A DNA stretch of 64,000 bases from Gallionellales bacterium GWA2_54_124 (GCA_001801025.1 MGWO01000004.1:1-64000), one strand, 5' to 3'; positions 49,040 through 58,834 are shown, counted from the stretch's first letter. Notes: generated by a model not told the origin, from the letters alone. A program made the numbers and translations.

Positions 49040-51823
49040 TTATGCCTGTCCAACGGCATCCTGTTTTATCAACAACTCAAATGCATCGACAGGAACAGGT
49101 TTACTAAACAAATACCCCTGAAAACGCATGCATCCGCACTGCTTGAGTAACCCCAGCTGCACATCCGTTTCCACGCCTTCCGCAATCACGTCCATCTCAA
49201 AGTTAACCCCGAGATCGACGATCGTTTTCACCATTACCAGATCTGTTTTGTCAGTCGCAATATCGCGCACGAAGGACTGATCGATCTTGATCTGATCGAG
49301 CGGAAGTTGCTTCAAATAAGACAGCGAAGAATAGCCCGTCCCAAAATCATCCATTGAAAAGCTCACACCAAACGCTTTTAACACCTTCATCTTGGCTATG
49401 GTGTCCTCTATATTATCAAGAACCAGACTTTCGGTCAGTTCCAGTTTAAGCAAGGCAGGTGAAACTTGATGACGCTGGATGATCTGTTGCACGAGTTCTA
49501 CAAAATTACTCTGGCGAAATTGCTTGGCGCTGACGTTGACCGCAATCACCAGATTTCGCTGTTCGCCTTGCCACTTGGCTATCTGCGCACAGACCGTATC
49601 GAGTACCCATTCGCCAATCGGCACAATCAGCCCGGTATCTTCGGCCAGCGGAATAAATTGTGCAGGCGACACCAGACCTCGCAGCGGGTGACGCCAGCGC
49701 AGCAAAACTTCAGCGCCTTCTGCGCGCCCGTTTTTGTCTACCTGAATCTGGTAAAAAAGTTCGAATTGACGCTCTTCTAACGCCGTATGCAAATCGCTCT
49801 CTAGCGCAGCTCTATACTCAATCGCAGTCTGCATGACAGGATCGAAAAAGCGAATGACGTTGCGCCCGGCATCCTTCGCGTGATACATCGCCATGTCGGT
49901 CCATTTGAGCAACTGCTCAAGATTTTCTTCATGATCGCGAAACAGCGTCACCCCGATGCTGGATGAACAGTGATGCGAGATCATTTCTTCACCGCGTTTG
50001 AGCAGATAGGGTGCAGCCAGCGCGCAGCGAATTTTTTCCGCCACCAAGTCCGCCTGATTAACTGCATCGCTCAAATTTTCCGACAAATCCTCGATCATCA
50101 CGACAAACTCATCTCCGCCAAAGCGTGCCGCACTGTCCTGTTCACGTATACAGCCTAAAATACGGCTCGCCACTTCGACCAAAAGCTGATCACCGATATC
50201 GTGCCCGTGCAAATCATTGAGCAACTTGAAATGATCCAGATCGAGAAACATCAATGCACTGTGACGCCGGCTGCGTGCACCGGACACCAGCGCCTTTTCC
50301 AGCCGGTCAAGCAACAAACGCCTATTGGGGAGCTTAGTTAACAAATCATAAAATGCAAGATCATGCATTTTTTCCTCGAGATGACGCCGCTCTGTGATGT
50401 CATGCACAATAAAAAACAACAGCGGACGGCTATCCACCTCAACGGGCGAAGAATGCACCTCAACCAGCCTTACCTCGCCTGATGCCAGCTGGTGGGAGAA
50501 AAAGAAGCAATTCCCCTTAGTCTGCTGCGGACGGCTGTCTTCTTCGGTCTGTAAATTGATCTGTGCGATATTCATCGCCTGCATCTCAGCGATGCGATAG
50601 CCATAGAATTCCGCCGCAGCCTGATTGACATCCACAACCGCTCCGCTAATCGGATCAATCAACATCATCGGGGACCCGTGGTGCTCAAACATCTGACGGA
50701 AACGTGCCTCACTGATCTGCAGCTCACGGGTGCGCGTAGCCACTTTCTCCTCCAGCGTGGCATTGGCGCTCTGCAACTGATGATCGAGCCGTTCACGCTC
50801 ACGATAACTGCCTTGCAAACGCCGGTTATTGCGTGCCAGATAAATTGCGGCGGCGAGCAAGAACAGCAAAACCAGCAAGCCGCCACCCACTAATTCGAGC
50901 ACATATTTACGTGCGACATCCGGCAGGCTGAATTCATGCGCCAGTTCAGGATTCACTTTTAAACGCTGCATCATCGCTTCGACGGCTGCATAATTTCCCG
51001 GCGGAGAAAAGCCGAAATAATTACCCCTTTGAGCTGCAATGTCCTGTGGCTGAATATTGAGCAGCGCCAGTGTCACTTGCTTTAGCACTACATCGGGAAC
51101 GTCGGGCATCGCGGCAAAGGGCCACTCTGGATACAGATCGGTGGAGAGTAACTGAGGGAATTTTCCAGCAGACTGGCGATTGAGCACCTTAAACTGATCG
51201 AGGCGTATTTTGCCCTCGCGCGCCATATTCTCAAGTATCCCGGTACGCACAAACGCCACATCAGCAGCGCCTGACTTCACTTCGAGCAAAGCCTTGTCAT
51301 GCGGCATACCGGTAAAATGTACGCGAGAGACCTCACGGATGCCTATCCCCTGCTTATACAACGTCCAGCGCTGCATCAGATAGCCGCCCAGCGACTGCTC
51401 AGCAGGAGAGGAAATAATTTTTCCGCGCAAATCCTGCAAAGTGTTGATATCGGACCTGTCAGCCCGCGTCAAAATGACACCGCCAAACATCGTGACCGGA
51501 TGCCCTTCAACCATCGGCATCAGTGTGGCAATCGCTGACAAGCCGTGATCACGGCGAACCGACACATAATGCTCCGGATTCGTGATAATGAAGTCAAAGT
51601 CATGGCGATTCGCCGCCCGATCGAGATCATTGTAATAGAGCGCTGTGATACTGAAGTGAAAACCCGGCACATGATCGTTAAGAAAATCGGCGGTGGGCTG
51701 CCACTGCATGCGGGTCTGCTCCAGAGGCCGGAACGACAGCACACCGATGCGCATTTCCTGATTTTTTGCGTGCGCGCTGAGCGCAATCCCCATCAAGAGG
51801 GCTGTAAAAAAAATACGAATCAT
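49040..51823 (-). CDS. PhnD-like sensor fused to PAS, GGDEF and EAL domains
   Basis: 927 residues from ATG 51823; the longer frame begins at a TTG. A signal peptide (MIRIFFTALLMGIALSAHA) is followed by a PhnD-type periplasmic binding domain (about 25-300: MRIGVLSFRPLEQT, DFIITNPEHYV, GKIISSPAEQSLGGYL), one membrane helix (311-333), a coiled coil, a PAS domain (about 375-480), an intact GGDEF (569-573, RFGGDEFV) and an EAL domain with EVL in place of EAL (about 705) but with NVSAKQF, ELTES, DDFGTGYSS, KIDQSFV and EGVET present. A bifunctional c-di-GMP enzyme that probably reads a small periplasmic ligand. Confidence 0.93.
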   Translation of the reverse strand: MIRIFFTALLMGIALSAHAKNQEMRIGVLSFRPLEQTRMQWQPTADFLNDHVPGFHFSITALYYNDLDRAANRHDFDFIITNPEHYVSVRRDHGLSAIATLMPMVEGHPVTMFGGVILTRADRSDINTLQDLRGKIISSPAEQSLGGYLMQRWTLYKQGIGIREVSRVHFTGMPHDKALLEVKSGAADVAFVRTGILENMAREGKIRLDQFKVLNRQSAGKFPQLLSTDLYPEWPFAAMPDVPDVVLKQVTLALLNIQPQDIAAQRGNYFGFSPPGNYAAVEAMMQRLKVNPELAHEFSLPDVARKYVLELVGGGLLVLLFLLAAAIYLARNNRRLQGSYRERERLDHQLQSANATLEEKVATRTRELQISEARFRQMFEHHGSPMMLIDPISGAVVDVNQAAAEFYGYRIAEMQAMNIAQINLQTEEDSRPQQTKGNCFFFSHQLASGEVRLVEVHSSPVEVDSRPLLFFIVHDITERRHLEEKMHDLAFYDLLTKLPNRRLLLDRLEKALVSGARSRRHSALMFLDLDHFKLLNDLHGHDIGDQLLVEVASRILGCIREQDSAARFGGDEFVVMIEDLSENLSDAVNQADLVAEKIRCALAAPYLLKRGEEMISHHCSSSIGVTLFRDHEENLEQLLKWTDMAMYHAKDAGRNVIRFFDPVMQTAIEYRAALESDLHTALEERQFELFYQIQVDKNGRAEGAEVLLRWRHPLRGLVSPAQFIPLAEDTGLIVPIGEWVLDTVCAQIAKWQGEQRNLVIAVNVSAKQFRQSNFVELVQQIIQRHQVSPALLKLELTESLVLDNIEDTIAKMKVLKAFGVSFSMDDFGTGYSSLSYLKQLPLDQIKIDQSFVRDIATDKTDLVMVKTIVDLGVNFEMDVIAEGVETDVQLGLLKQCGCMRFQGYLFSKPVPVDAFELLIKQDAVGQA

Positions 51824-51901
51824 GGCATTCAGGAAACTTCGCACTGGGACATCCCGTAGCAACGAGTTAAACAACAGCGAATTTCATACATCATACAATA
51901 C

Positions 51902-52804
51902 TCAGCGTTCACGGCGTAGCCTGTCGAGGCGAGCTTTGAGCTCCGGCAGAATAACTGCGACCGCTTTTTCCCCCTCCAGAATTGCCAAATGACGGTCATC
52001 CAGATTACCCTGAGCAATTTCACGGGTAACCGGGCGTATCACCACATCCGCATTAACCAGCTCATAACGATTGATGGTCTGGCTCATAATATCAAAAGTC
52101 TGCATCAGCACGTCGACGGTCGACTCCGTCTTGTTGTTCTTCGGCTGATTGGAAATATTCACCGCGATGACGAAATCCGCCCCCAGTGCACGGGCTTCAG
52201 CAGCGGGTACGGGCCTGACCAGACCACCATCGACATAGCTCCTGCCATTGATCACTACCGGCTGAAACACACCCGGTACGGCGCAGGATGCACTCACGGC
52301 AACACCGGTATTTCCGGTACGAAAGACAATTTTTTCGCCCGTCGCCAAATCGGTCGCAACCACCGCAAAAGTGCGGCGCAGTTTCTCAAGCGGCACTTGT
52401 TTTATCGACTGATTGATGAAAGTCTGCAACGGTTTTCCGATGAACAGGCCCCGGTTGGGCCAGGACCAGTCAACCACCCGCTCCTCCTTCATCGGAATGG
52501 ACATTTCCTGTAACTGAAATCCGTTATAGCCTGCCGCATACAACGCGCCAATTGCTGAACCTACGCTGGTTCCCACAATAATGTCCGGGACAATGCCCTG
52601 CGCTTCGAGCGCCTTAATCACACCGACATGCGCAAAGCCGCGCGTCCCGCCACCGCCCAGCACCAGCGCGATTTTAGGTGCGGCACGAACCACAGCAGGT
52701 GCGAGCGATTTTGTCTCAGAGACCGTGCTGCAGCCAGACAACTGCAACACGGCTACGCTCAGCGCAAGTGCCGGGATCCATCGTTGACGGTTAATCCTCC
52801 GCAT
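51902..52804 (-). CDS. Patatin-like phospholipase lipoprotein (RssA-like)
   Basis: 300 residues from ATG 52804; a TTG lies one codon earlier. A lipoprotein signal ends in LQLSGC (lipobox, about residues 21-26), so it is anchored, probably to the outer membrane. The patatin domain has the oxyanion GGGGTRGFAHVGVIKAL, the nucleophile GTSVGS and the Asp of the dyad in YVDGGLVRPVP. Family members are lipid acyl hydrolases. The start is 14 bases inside the end of rhlE, so it depends on that transcript. Confidence 0.9.
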   Translation of the reverse strand: MRRINRQRWIPALALSVAVLQLSGCSTVSETKSLAPAVVRAAPKIALVLGGGGTRGFAHVGVIKALEAQGIVPDIIVGTSVGSAIGALYAAGYNGFQLQEMSIPMKEERVVDWSWPNRGLFIGKPLQTFINQSIKQVPLEKLRRTFAVVATDLATGEKIVFRTGNTGVAVSASCAVPGVFQPVVINGRSYVDGGLVRPVPAAEARALGADFVIAVNISNQPKNNKTESTVDVLMQTFDIMSQTINRYELVNADVVIRPVTREIAQGNLDDRHLAILEGEKAVAVILPELKARLDRLRRER

Positions 52805-54176
52805 CAACGGGCTTACGTCGCATAAACAGCGCAGGAATCTGGCCGGCCGGGCGGGCGGGTTGAACAGCGGGCGGCGCTTCGACCCGCTGACTTAGCGAGG
52901 GTTCATAAGGTTTATTGAACCATGCATCATGCACCGGTCGTTTAATCTGCGGCGTATGCGGAGCACGGATATGCATATGATGCTCAGCACGCGGCTCGTG
53001 CGCCGACTCAGCGCGTGGCGCGCGAGAAACCGGTTTCTCACTGACAGGAAGCGCGACGCGCTGAATATTGCACTTAATCAGCTTCTCAATTTCAAGCAGA
53101 TATTTTTCTTCTTCGGGAGACACCAAGGATATTGCCACCCCAAAGGCCCCTGCCCGTCCGGTACGTCCGATGCGATGCACATAATCCTCCGCCGCAGAGG
53201 GAATCTCATAGTTGACCACCACGGGCAACTGATCAATATCAAGGCCGCGGGCAGCAACATCCGTTGCAATTAACACGGTTATCTTGCCGGACTTGAATGC
53301 ATCGAGTGCCTGCATGCGCTCCAGCTGGCTTTTATCTCCGTGTATCGCATCAGAGGCGAATCCTTCACGCTGTAGCTGACGGGCAATGCGGCTGGCCGTC
53401 AGCTTGGTCTTGGTAAATACCAGCGTCTGAGCCGCCCCGGTACCCCGCAGCAAATGCGCCAGCAGGGCATGTTTTTCTTCATGACCGACCAGATACACTT
53501 TTTGTGTGACATTTTCAGAGGTAGCATTGCTGCGCGCCACTTCAATCAGCTTAGGGTTAACCAAAAACTCAGCCGAGAGTTTCTTTATTTCGGCGGAAAA
53601 TGTCGCCGAGAACATCAGATTTTGGCGCTGACGGGGCAATAGCGCCAGAATGCGCTTTAAATCGGGCATAAATCCCATATCCAGCATGCGATCTGCCTCA
53701 TCGAGCACCAGCATTTGTACCTGATTGAGCTGCACGGATTTTTGCTCGATATGATCGAGGAGGCGGCCGGGCGTTGCGACCAGAATTTCAATCCCTGCTC
53801 TCAGCTGCGGTGTTTGCGTCTTGATATCAACACCGCCGAACACAACCAGTGAGCGTAAATGACTATATTTTGCATACGCCTTAACACTGGCTTCCACCTG
53901 TATCGCCAGCTCACGCGTGGGCACCAGAATCAGCGCACGCACCGCATGACGGGCAGGAGACGGACTGGAACTGGCAAAGGGCATCAGCTTTTGCAGCACC
54001 GGCAACGCAAAGGCTGCTGTTTTCCCCGTTCCGGTCTGTGCGCCTGCCATTAAGTCACTCCCCTCGAGCACCAGAGGAATAGCCTGAGCCTGTATCGGTG
54101 TCGGCTTGGTATATCCCGATTCAGTTAGCGCCCTTAAAATTTCAGGAGCCAGATTTAAGTCTGCGAAATTATTCAA
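52791..54176 (-). CDS. rhlE: DEAD-box RNA helicase, RhlE type
   Basis: 461 residues from a TTG start (no ATG fits; AAAGAGA lies about eight bases before). Motifs are Q motif (YTKPTPIQAQAIP), Walker A AQTGTGKTAAFALP, PTREL, DEAD in VLDEADRMLDMGF, SAT in MFSATFS, ARGLDIDQLP and HRIGRTGRAG. The tail (about 375-461) is basic and rich in Pro and Arg, typical of RhlE. It remodels RNA in ribosome assembly and decay. A TATAAT on the minus strand at 54219-54224 is a likely promoter. It overlaps the patatin gene. Confidence 0.92.
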   Translation of the reverse strand: MNNFADLNLAPEILRALTESGYTKPTPIQAQAIPLVLEGSDLMAGAQTGTGKTAAFALPVLQKLMPFASSSPSPARHAVRALILVPTRELAIQVEASVKAYAKYSHLRSLVVFGGVDIKTQTPQLRAGIEILVATPGRLLDHIEQKSVQLNQVQMLVLDEADRMLDMGFMPDLKRILALLPRQRQNLMFSATFSAEIKKLSAEFLVNPKLIEVARSNATSENVTQKVYLVGHEEKHALLAHLLRGTGAAQTLVFTKTKLTASRIARQLQREGFASDAIHGDKSQLERMQALDAFKSGKITVLIATDVAARGLDIDQLPVVVNYEIPSAAEDYVHRIGRTGRAGAFGVAISLVSPEEEKYLLEIEKLIKCNIQRVALPVSEKPVSRAPRAESAHEPRAEHHMHIRAPHTPQIKRPVHDAWFNKPYEPSLSQRVEAPPAVQPARPAGQIPALFMRRKPVDAED

Positions 54177-54218
54177 TATGTTATCTCTTTACATTGCCGG
54201 ATACGGAAAATAGACCGC

Positions 54219-54224
54219 ATTATA
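54219..54224 (-). promoter_or_regulatory. Candidate -10 of rhlE
   Basis: A perfect TATAAT on the minus strand lies 43 bases upstream of the rhlE start, in the 97-base gap after the HD-GYP gene, giving a leader of about 35 bases. No good -35 was found. It suggests rhlE and the patatin gene are transcribed apart from the sensory operon. Confidence 0.45.
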
Positions 54225-54273
54225 CGCTGACCAAAACAAACCTCACAGACATGCAGGCATAGCAAGCTCAGAA

Positions 54274-55299
54274 TTAGGCCTTAAAATGAAAGTCCTGTTC
54301 ACGAAACACCCGTACGCAGGCTTCAACCACCGCGGCATCGAACAGGCTGCCCTTATTATTTTCAATTTCCGCAAGCGCCGCCTCCAGCCCAAGCCCCGCG
54401 CGATAAGGACGATGGGAAATCATCGATTCCACCACATCGGCTACCGTGACAATTCTCGACTCGAGTAAAATGTGCTCGCCAGACAAACCGCGCGGGTAGC
54501 CTGAACCGTTCATGCGTTCATGGTGCTGCAAAACGATTTGTGCAATCGACCAGGGGAATTCGATCGTTTTAAGAATTTCAAAACCATTCTGGGCATGTTC
54601 TTTGATCAGTCCGAATTCCAGTTCGGTGAGTTTGCCGGGTTTGCTCAGGATTTCAGCCGGTACGCGTATCTTGCCCACATCATGTACCACACTGGCCAGA
54701 TGTATCCCCTCGATCATTTCATCAGACAACTTCATTTCACGGGCAATCGCAACGGCGAGTTCGGCAACCCGGCGCTGATGTCCTGCGGTATACGGATCGC
54801 GCATTTCAACGATCGCAGCGAGCGCGGTAATCGACTCGAGCAAACTGGCCCGCAATTTACGCTCGCTTTCACGCAGCTCGACCGTACGTTCATCTACCAG
54901 ATCCTCAAGATGATGGCGCAGACGATTCAATTCCAGATGGGTTCGCACCCGCGCGAGCAATTCATCGCGCTGATAAGGTTTCGTGACAAAATCAACCGCA
55001 CCCAGCTCGAATCCGCGCACTTTTTCTTCTGTCTCAGAAGCTGCGCTGACAAAAATAACGGGCACATCCTGCGTGGCCTGCGATGCTTTCAGACGCCGAC
55101 AAACCTCAAAACCATCCATTTCCGGCATGCGGATATCGAGCAAAACCAACTCGGGCGGATTAAGTATCGCCGCACGCAGCGCCAGCTCGCCGCTGATGGC
55201 CGCACGCACTTCGTATCCTTCATCCTTGAGAATATCAGTGAGCAGTCTCAACGAGGCCGGTGTGTCATCGACCGCAAGTATTTTTCCAGTATTTCTCAT
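54274..55299 (-). CDS. Response regulator with HD-GYP c-di-GMP phosphodiesterase domain
   Basis: 341 residues. Receiver domain (1-120) with acidic pocket VDDTP and phospho-acceptor Asp55 in LLDIRMPEMDG, and Lys in VTKPYQ. A short coiled coil (about 125-150) leads to an HD-GYP domain with HD at 206-207 (VVHDVGKIRVP), HHE at 259-261 and GYP at 267-269 in HHERMNGSGYPRGLSG, all metal ligands kept, so an active c-di-GMP hydrolase is expected. Its ATG overlaps the upstream hybrid kinase as ATGA, the obvious partner. Last gene of the sensory operon. Confidence 0.95.
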   Translation of the reverse strand: MRNTGKILAVDDTPASLRLLTDILKDEGYEVRAAISGELALRAAILNPPELVLLDIRMPEMDGFEVCRRLKASQATQDVPVIFVSAASETEEKVRGFELGAVDFVTKPYQRDELLARVRTHLELNRLRHHLEDLVDERTVELRESERKLRASLLESITALAAIVEMRDPYTAGHQRRVAELAVAIAREMKLSDEMIEGIHLASVVHDVGKIRVPAEILSKPGKLTELEFGLIKEHAQNGFEILKTIEFPWSIAQIVLQHHERMNGSGYPRGLSGEHILLESRIVTVADVVESMISHRPYRAGLGLEAALAEIENNKGSLFDAAVVEACVRVFREQDFHFKA

Positions 55300-57920
55300 G
55301 TCACTTTTTCCATTGTGTCCGAGCGCAACGCCTTCAAAATAGCCGGATAATCAAAATTCCCCGCCAGTTGCCTCAGTGTATTTTTCAGTCTTACATCATT
55401 GACCTGATCTATCGCAGCATCAACCCGATCGATTTCCAGACTTTCCAGTGCATCCTGCAACCCGCGGCGCAACTCATCTGAGAGCGACACGAGCATATTA
55501 TCAGTCAATACGGCACCAGCGACAGATTCTTCGTCAACCACGCTACTGGCATAGCGGTACTGCACCCCCAGCAATCGGGACAAACATTCGTAAATTTCAT
55601 TGAACCGATAGGGCTTACGAACAAACTCATCCATACCGGCATCCAACATTTCGGCACGCTGCTCCATGAAAGCCGATGCCGTCACGGCAACGATTTTAAC
55701 CTCACGCCCCCCGGGCAGCTCGCGTATCAGGCGCGTTGCCTCTATCCCGTCCATAACCGGCATACGCCGGTCCATCCAGATCAAATCCGGATGCCAGCGG
55801 CTGAACACTTCCACACCCAACCTGCCATTTTCGGCAACTCTGACCTCAAAACCCAGCTGTTCCATCAGCCGGCTCATTAACAACTGATTTTCCAGCTGAT
55901 CTTCAACGATCAGAATACGGTACACCGGCTGCCCTTCGAGCAAACCGATGATTTCGCCCTGTACTATTTTTTCGGTCTTTGCGACATCTGCCGGGGATAC
56001 CTTTTCAATGGGTAACTCGACGCTAAACACGGTACCGACACCGGGTGCACTTTCTAGCGTGATCAGCCCTCCCATCAGTTGTACAAACTGACGGGTAATG
56101 GTCAGCCCAAGGCCCGTTCCCTTTTGTGCAGATAACTCACCGATCTGCACAAAAGCATCAAAGATACGTTGCTGATCTTCGGGTTTAATACCGATACCCG
56201 AATCTTCCACCTCAATGAGCAATCTTTCAGGGAGCACATTCGGCTTAATGCCAAAACGCATGGTAATCCCGCCATGCAGGGTAAATTTCACTGCATTGCC
56301 GACCAGATTGATCAGTACCTGCCGCAAGCGCGCCTCGTCGCCCATGATGTAACGAGGAAAATCAGACGACTGGTCAACCAGCAACTGCAAGCCCTTTTCA
56401 TGGGCGCGTACCGCCATCATGTCGCTCACATCGCGCACCAGCGCCCCCAAATCAAACGCCTCATGCACCACCTGCACGCGCCCGGCCTCTATCTTCGCCA
56501 TTTCAAGTACATCGTTAATCAAGCTTAACAAGTGTTCCCCACTGCGATTAATGATATTTAAGTTGTCACGCTGTACGTGTGACAACATCGCATCGCGACA
56601 CATCAGCCCGGAAAATCCCAGAATGGCATTCAGCGGCGTACGCAATTCATGACTCATACTCGACAAAAATACACTCTTGGCACGATTGGCCGCTTCCGCG
56701 GCATCCCTTGCCAGCACCAGATCAGCGGTACGTTGCTGCACCTCCTCTTCCAGATGGTCCTTATAACGTTTGAGCTCATTTTCAGCTTGTTTTCGTTCGC
56801 TAAGATCAAGCACTGCACTGATTAAATACAGTGGCTCGCCACGGCTGTCTCTTTGTAAATAAACAGAAAGGTTAACCCATATCAGACTTCCATCCCGGCG
56901 AATATAACGCTTTTCCAGCATGTAGCTTTGCCTATCTCCTGCCAGAAGCTGCCGGATATGCTCATGATCAACCGCGATATCATCTGAATGACTGATGCGC
57001 TCGAAAGTAAAGTTCTGCGACAAAACCTCTTCCTGCGTATAGCCGATAATCTTGCAAAACTCCTGATTGATCTGGATGAATTGTCCGGAAAGTGCAATCT
57101 GTGCTAATCCGACCGCAGCATTATTGAATACCACCCTATAACGCGCCTCACTATCCAGACGGCCTTTTTCCTCTTCAGATTTTGCATCAAGCATTCTGTA
57201 TATTTGTCGTGCCAGAATCCCCAGCTCATCCTGTCGTTCACTGTCATCGCGAGCAAAGCTTCGCCCATGCTCCGCATTATCCGCAACGGCCGATAATCGC
57301 TGCAAACCACGTGTAAACCTGTCCGCCAACCACGTAGCGATCAGAACGATCATCAGTACCAGTAACAATGCAATTGCAAACCCTGCGGCGGCAATTTTGC
57401 TCAGGTTGGCATTCGCCCTGTCACGCGACATCTCTACCCGAACCCAGCCTATCAGACGCGTTCCGGCCATTACCGGCACCGCCACATCGATCATCCCCTG
57501 ATTGTTTTGCAGGATCTTTGTCTGAGCGACGTCCCCAAGCATGCGCTGGCTGACCGGATCGCTAAAATACCGGTTAATATATTCGGGCCGTGTAGCGGCC
57601 TGCACTTCACCGTCCGGTGCGACTACGGCTGCAAATTTAATATCGGTGACCTGAGCCGCCCCGCTGAGTACTTCCTGTAAACCTGCCAGATCGTTGGACA
57701 ATACCCAGGAACTACTACTGGATGACAAGGCATGCGCCAGTTCAAGTGCACTTTGGGTACCCAGATCGTATTGAAAATTCCGCTGATAGGCATACAGCAA
57801 ATAACCGAAACTTAATGAAACAAGCAAAGAGGCCAAAGAAAACGACCAGACGAGCTGGCGCCTTATCGAACGGCTCCATTGGCGCTGCAACGGGTGCATA
57901 TAGTGTGCAAGGAAACTCAT
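55296..57920 (-). CDS. Hybrid sensor histidine kinase: periplasmic sensor, HAMP, PAS, receiver
   Basis: 874 residues. Membrane helices at about 24-44 and 176-198 enclose a roughly 130-residue periplasmic domain; HAMP (199-250) and PAS (255-385) follow. HisKA site SHELRTPLNAILGFS has His424; GHKL ATPase has GDEARLRQVLINLVGNAVKFT and GTGLGLTITR; receiver Asp716 is in LIWMDRRMPVMDG. A C-terminal helical tail (about 800-874) resembles an Hpt in size but has no histidine. From PAS end to C-terminus it is closely similar to the kinase at 58930. It lies two bases after the PhnD-like lipoprotein gene and is coupled to the HD-GYP regulator. Confidence 0.93.
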   Translation of the reverse strand: MSFLAHYMHPLQRQWSRSIRRQLVWSFSLASLLVSLSFGYLLYAYQRNFQYDLGTQSALELAHALSSSSSSWVLSNDLAGLQEVLSGAAQVTDIKFAAVVAPDGEVQAATRPEYINRYFSDPVSQRMLGDVAQTKILQNNQGMIDVAVPVMAGTRLIGWVRVEMSRDRANANLSKIAAAGFAIALLLVLMIVLIATWLADRFTRGLQRLSAVADNAEHGRSFARDDSERQDELGILARQIYRMLDAKSEEEKGRLDSEARYRVVFNNAAVGLAQIALSGQFIQINQEFCKIIGYTQEEVLSQNFTFERISHSDDIAVDHEHIRQLLAGDRQSYMLEKRYIRRDGSLIWVNLSVYLQRDSRGEPLYLISAVLDLSERKQAENELKRYKDHLEEEVQQRTADLVLARDAAEAANRAKSVFLSSMSHELRTPLNAILGFSGLMCRDAMLSHVQRDNLNIINRSGEHLLSLINDVLEMAKIEAGRVQVVHEAFDLGALVRDVSDMMAVRAHEKGLQLLVDQSSDFPRYIMGDEARLRQVLINLVGNAVKFTLHGGITMRFGIKPNVLPERLLIEVEDSGIGIKPEDQQRIFDAFVQIGELSAQKGTGLGLTITRQFVQLMGGLITLESAPGVGTVFSVELPIEKVSPADVAKTEKIVQGEIIGLLEGQPVYRILIVEDQLENQLLMSRLMEQLGFEVRVAENGRLGVEVFSRWHPDLIWMDRRMPVMDGIEATRLIRELPGGREVKIVAVTASAFMEQRAEMLDAGMDEFVRKPYRFNEIYECLSRLLGVQYRYASSVVDEESVAGAVLTDNMLVSLSDELRRGLQDALESLEIDRVDAAIDQVNDVRLKNTLRQLAGNFDYPAILKALRSDTMEKVT

Positions 57921-57922
57921 GA

Positions 57923-58834
57923 TTACTCGATAGGCCTGACCGAGATGGAAAATTTATCCAGAAACTCGCGCACAGGTCGATAGGTATCGTTGCTTGCGGC
58001 TTCAAAATTTGAAACGGGCAATTTTGCCAGTATGGCCCTTCCCTCTACTGTTTTATTCAGTGAAAACAGCACGGCTGCAAATTTGTCGGCATGCACTTTA
58101 GAAATATCTGCGCGCACCACCCAGCCATTGTTTGGCAGACTTGCGGTTTCCCATTTTGACTCAAGTTGCATGGCTAAATCGGGATGTTCTGCACTGAAGG
58201 TGCGCCAGGGGAGCGGCCAGGTAGCAGCGGCAGCCACATCGCCGCGCACGACATTCATGATTGATGATTCCTGCGAGCCGACATAGCGATTATCGACATC
58301 ACGATTCACATTGATTCCGTGCGTATGCAGATAATATTGCGGCATCAGGGTCGCAGCCAGCGCCGTGGCAGCCGGGTAGGCGATAGCACGCCCTTTCAAA
58401 TCCTTCACCACTTTAATACCGCTGTCACGGCGAATCAAAATAATGCCGCGAAAATCGGCATCATCGCCCATTTTTCCGAAAATGAGATAACCATGCTCAA
58501 CCGACTTAATCGTTTGATATGGATTGGGCATGGCAAAAGAAAACCGTCCGGCATACAGTTTCTTCTCAAACTCTTCATAATTACGCGAGGCCTCAAGTTT
58601 AAAATGAGCATCCGGTATGTTGCTATTCAGATAATCGATAATGGGTCCGTAGAGCTCCATCAGTCTCTGAGGATTATGTAAGGGATGAATGCCAACGACG
58701 TACTCTGTCAAAGGTTGCACTGGCATCGCACCCAGTTCCGGCTGGTAGCTGCGGTGTTCAGACGGCCCGCAACCGGCCAGCAGCATCAAGCACAGCATCT
58801 GGCCTAGCCTGCTATTTAACAATGGCATCCACAT
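57923..58834 (-). CDS. PhnD-like periplasmic binding lipoprotein
   Basis: 303 residues from ATG 58834; TTG 58843 and ATG 58828 are alternatives. A lipoprotein signal ends in LMLLAGC. The mature part is a PhnD-type (phosphate/phosphonate ABC binding) fold: YVVGIHPLHNPQRLMELYGPII, FSFAMPNPYQTI, VKDLKGRAIAYPAATALAATLMPQYYL and VRGDVAAAATWPLPW. No permease or ATPase gene is near, so a sensory role with the following kinase is inferred. Same domain class as the sensor of the protein at 49040-51823. An 86-base gap before it, with no feature I can support, separates it from the preceding kinase. Confidence 0.88.
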   Translation of the reverse strand: MWMPLLNSRLGQMLCLMLLAGCGPSEHRSYQPELGAMPVQPLTEYVVGIHPLHNPQRLMELYGPIIDYLNSNIPDAHFKLEASRNYEEFEKKLYAGRFSFAMPNPYQTIKSVEHGYLIFGKMGDDADFRGIILIRRDSGIKVVKDLKGRAIAYPAATALAATLMPQYYLHTHGINVNRDVDNRYVGSQESSIMNVVRGDVAAAATWPLPWRTFSAEHPDLAMQLESKWETASLPNNGWVVRADISKVHADKFAAVLFSLNKTVEGRAILAKLPVSNFEAASNDTYRPVREFLDKFSISVRPIE

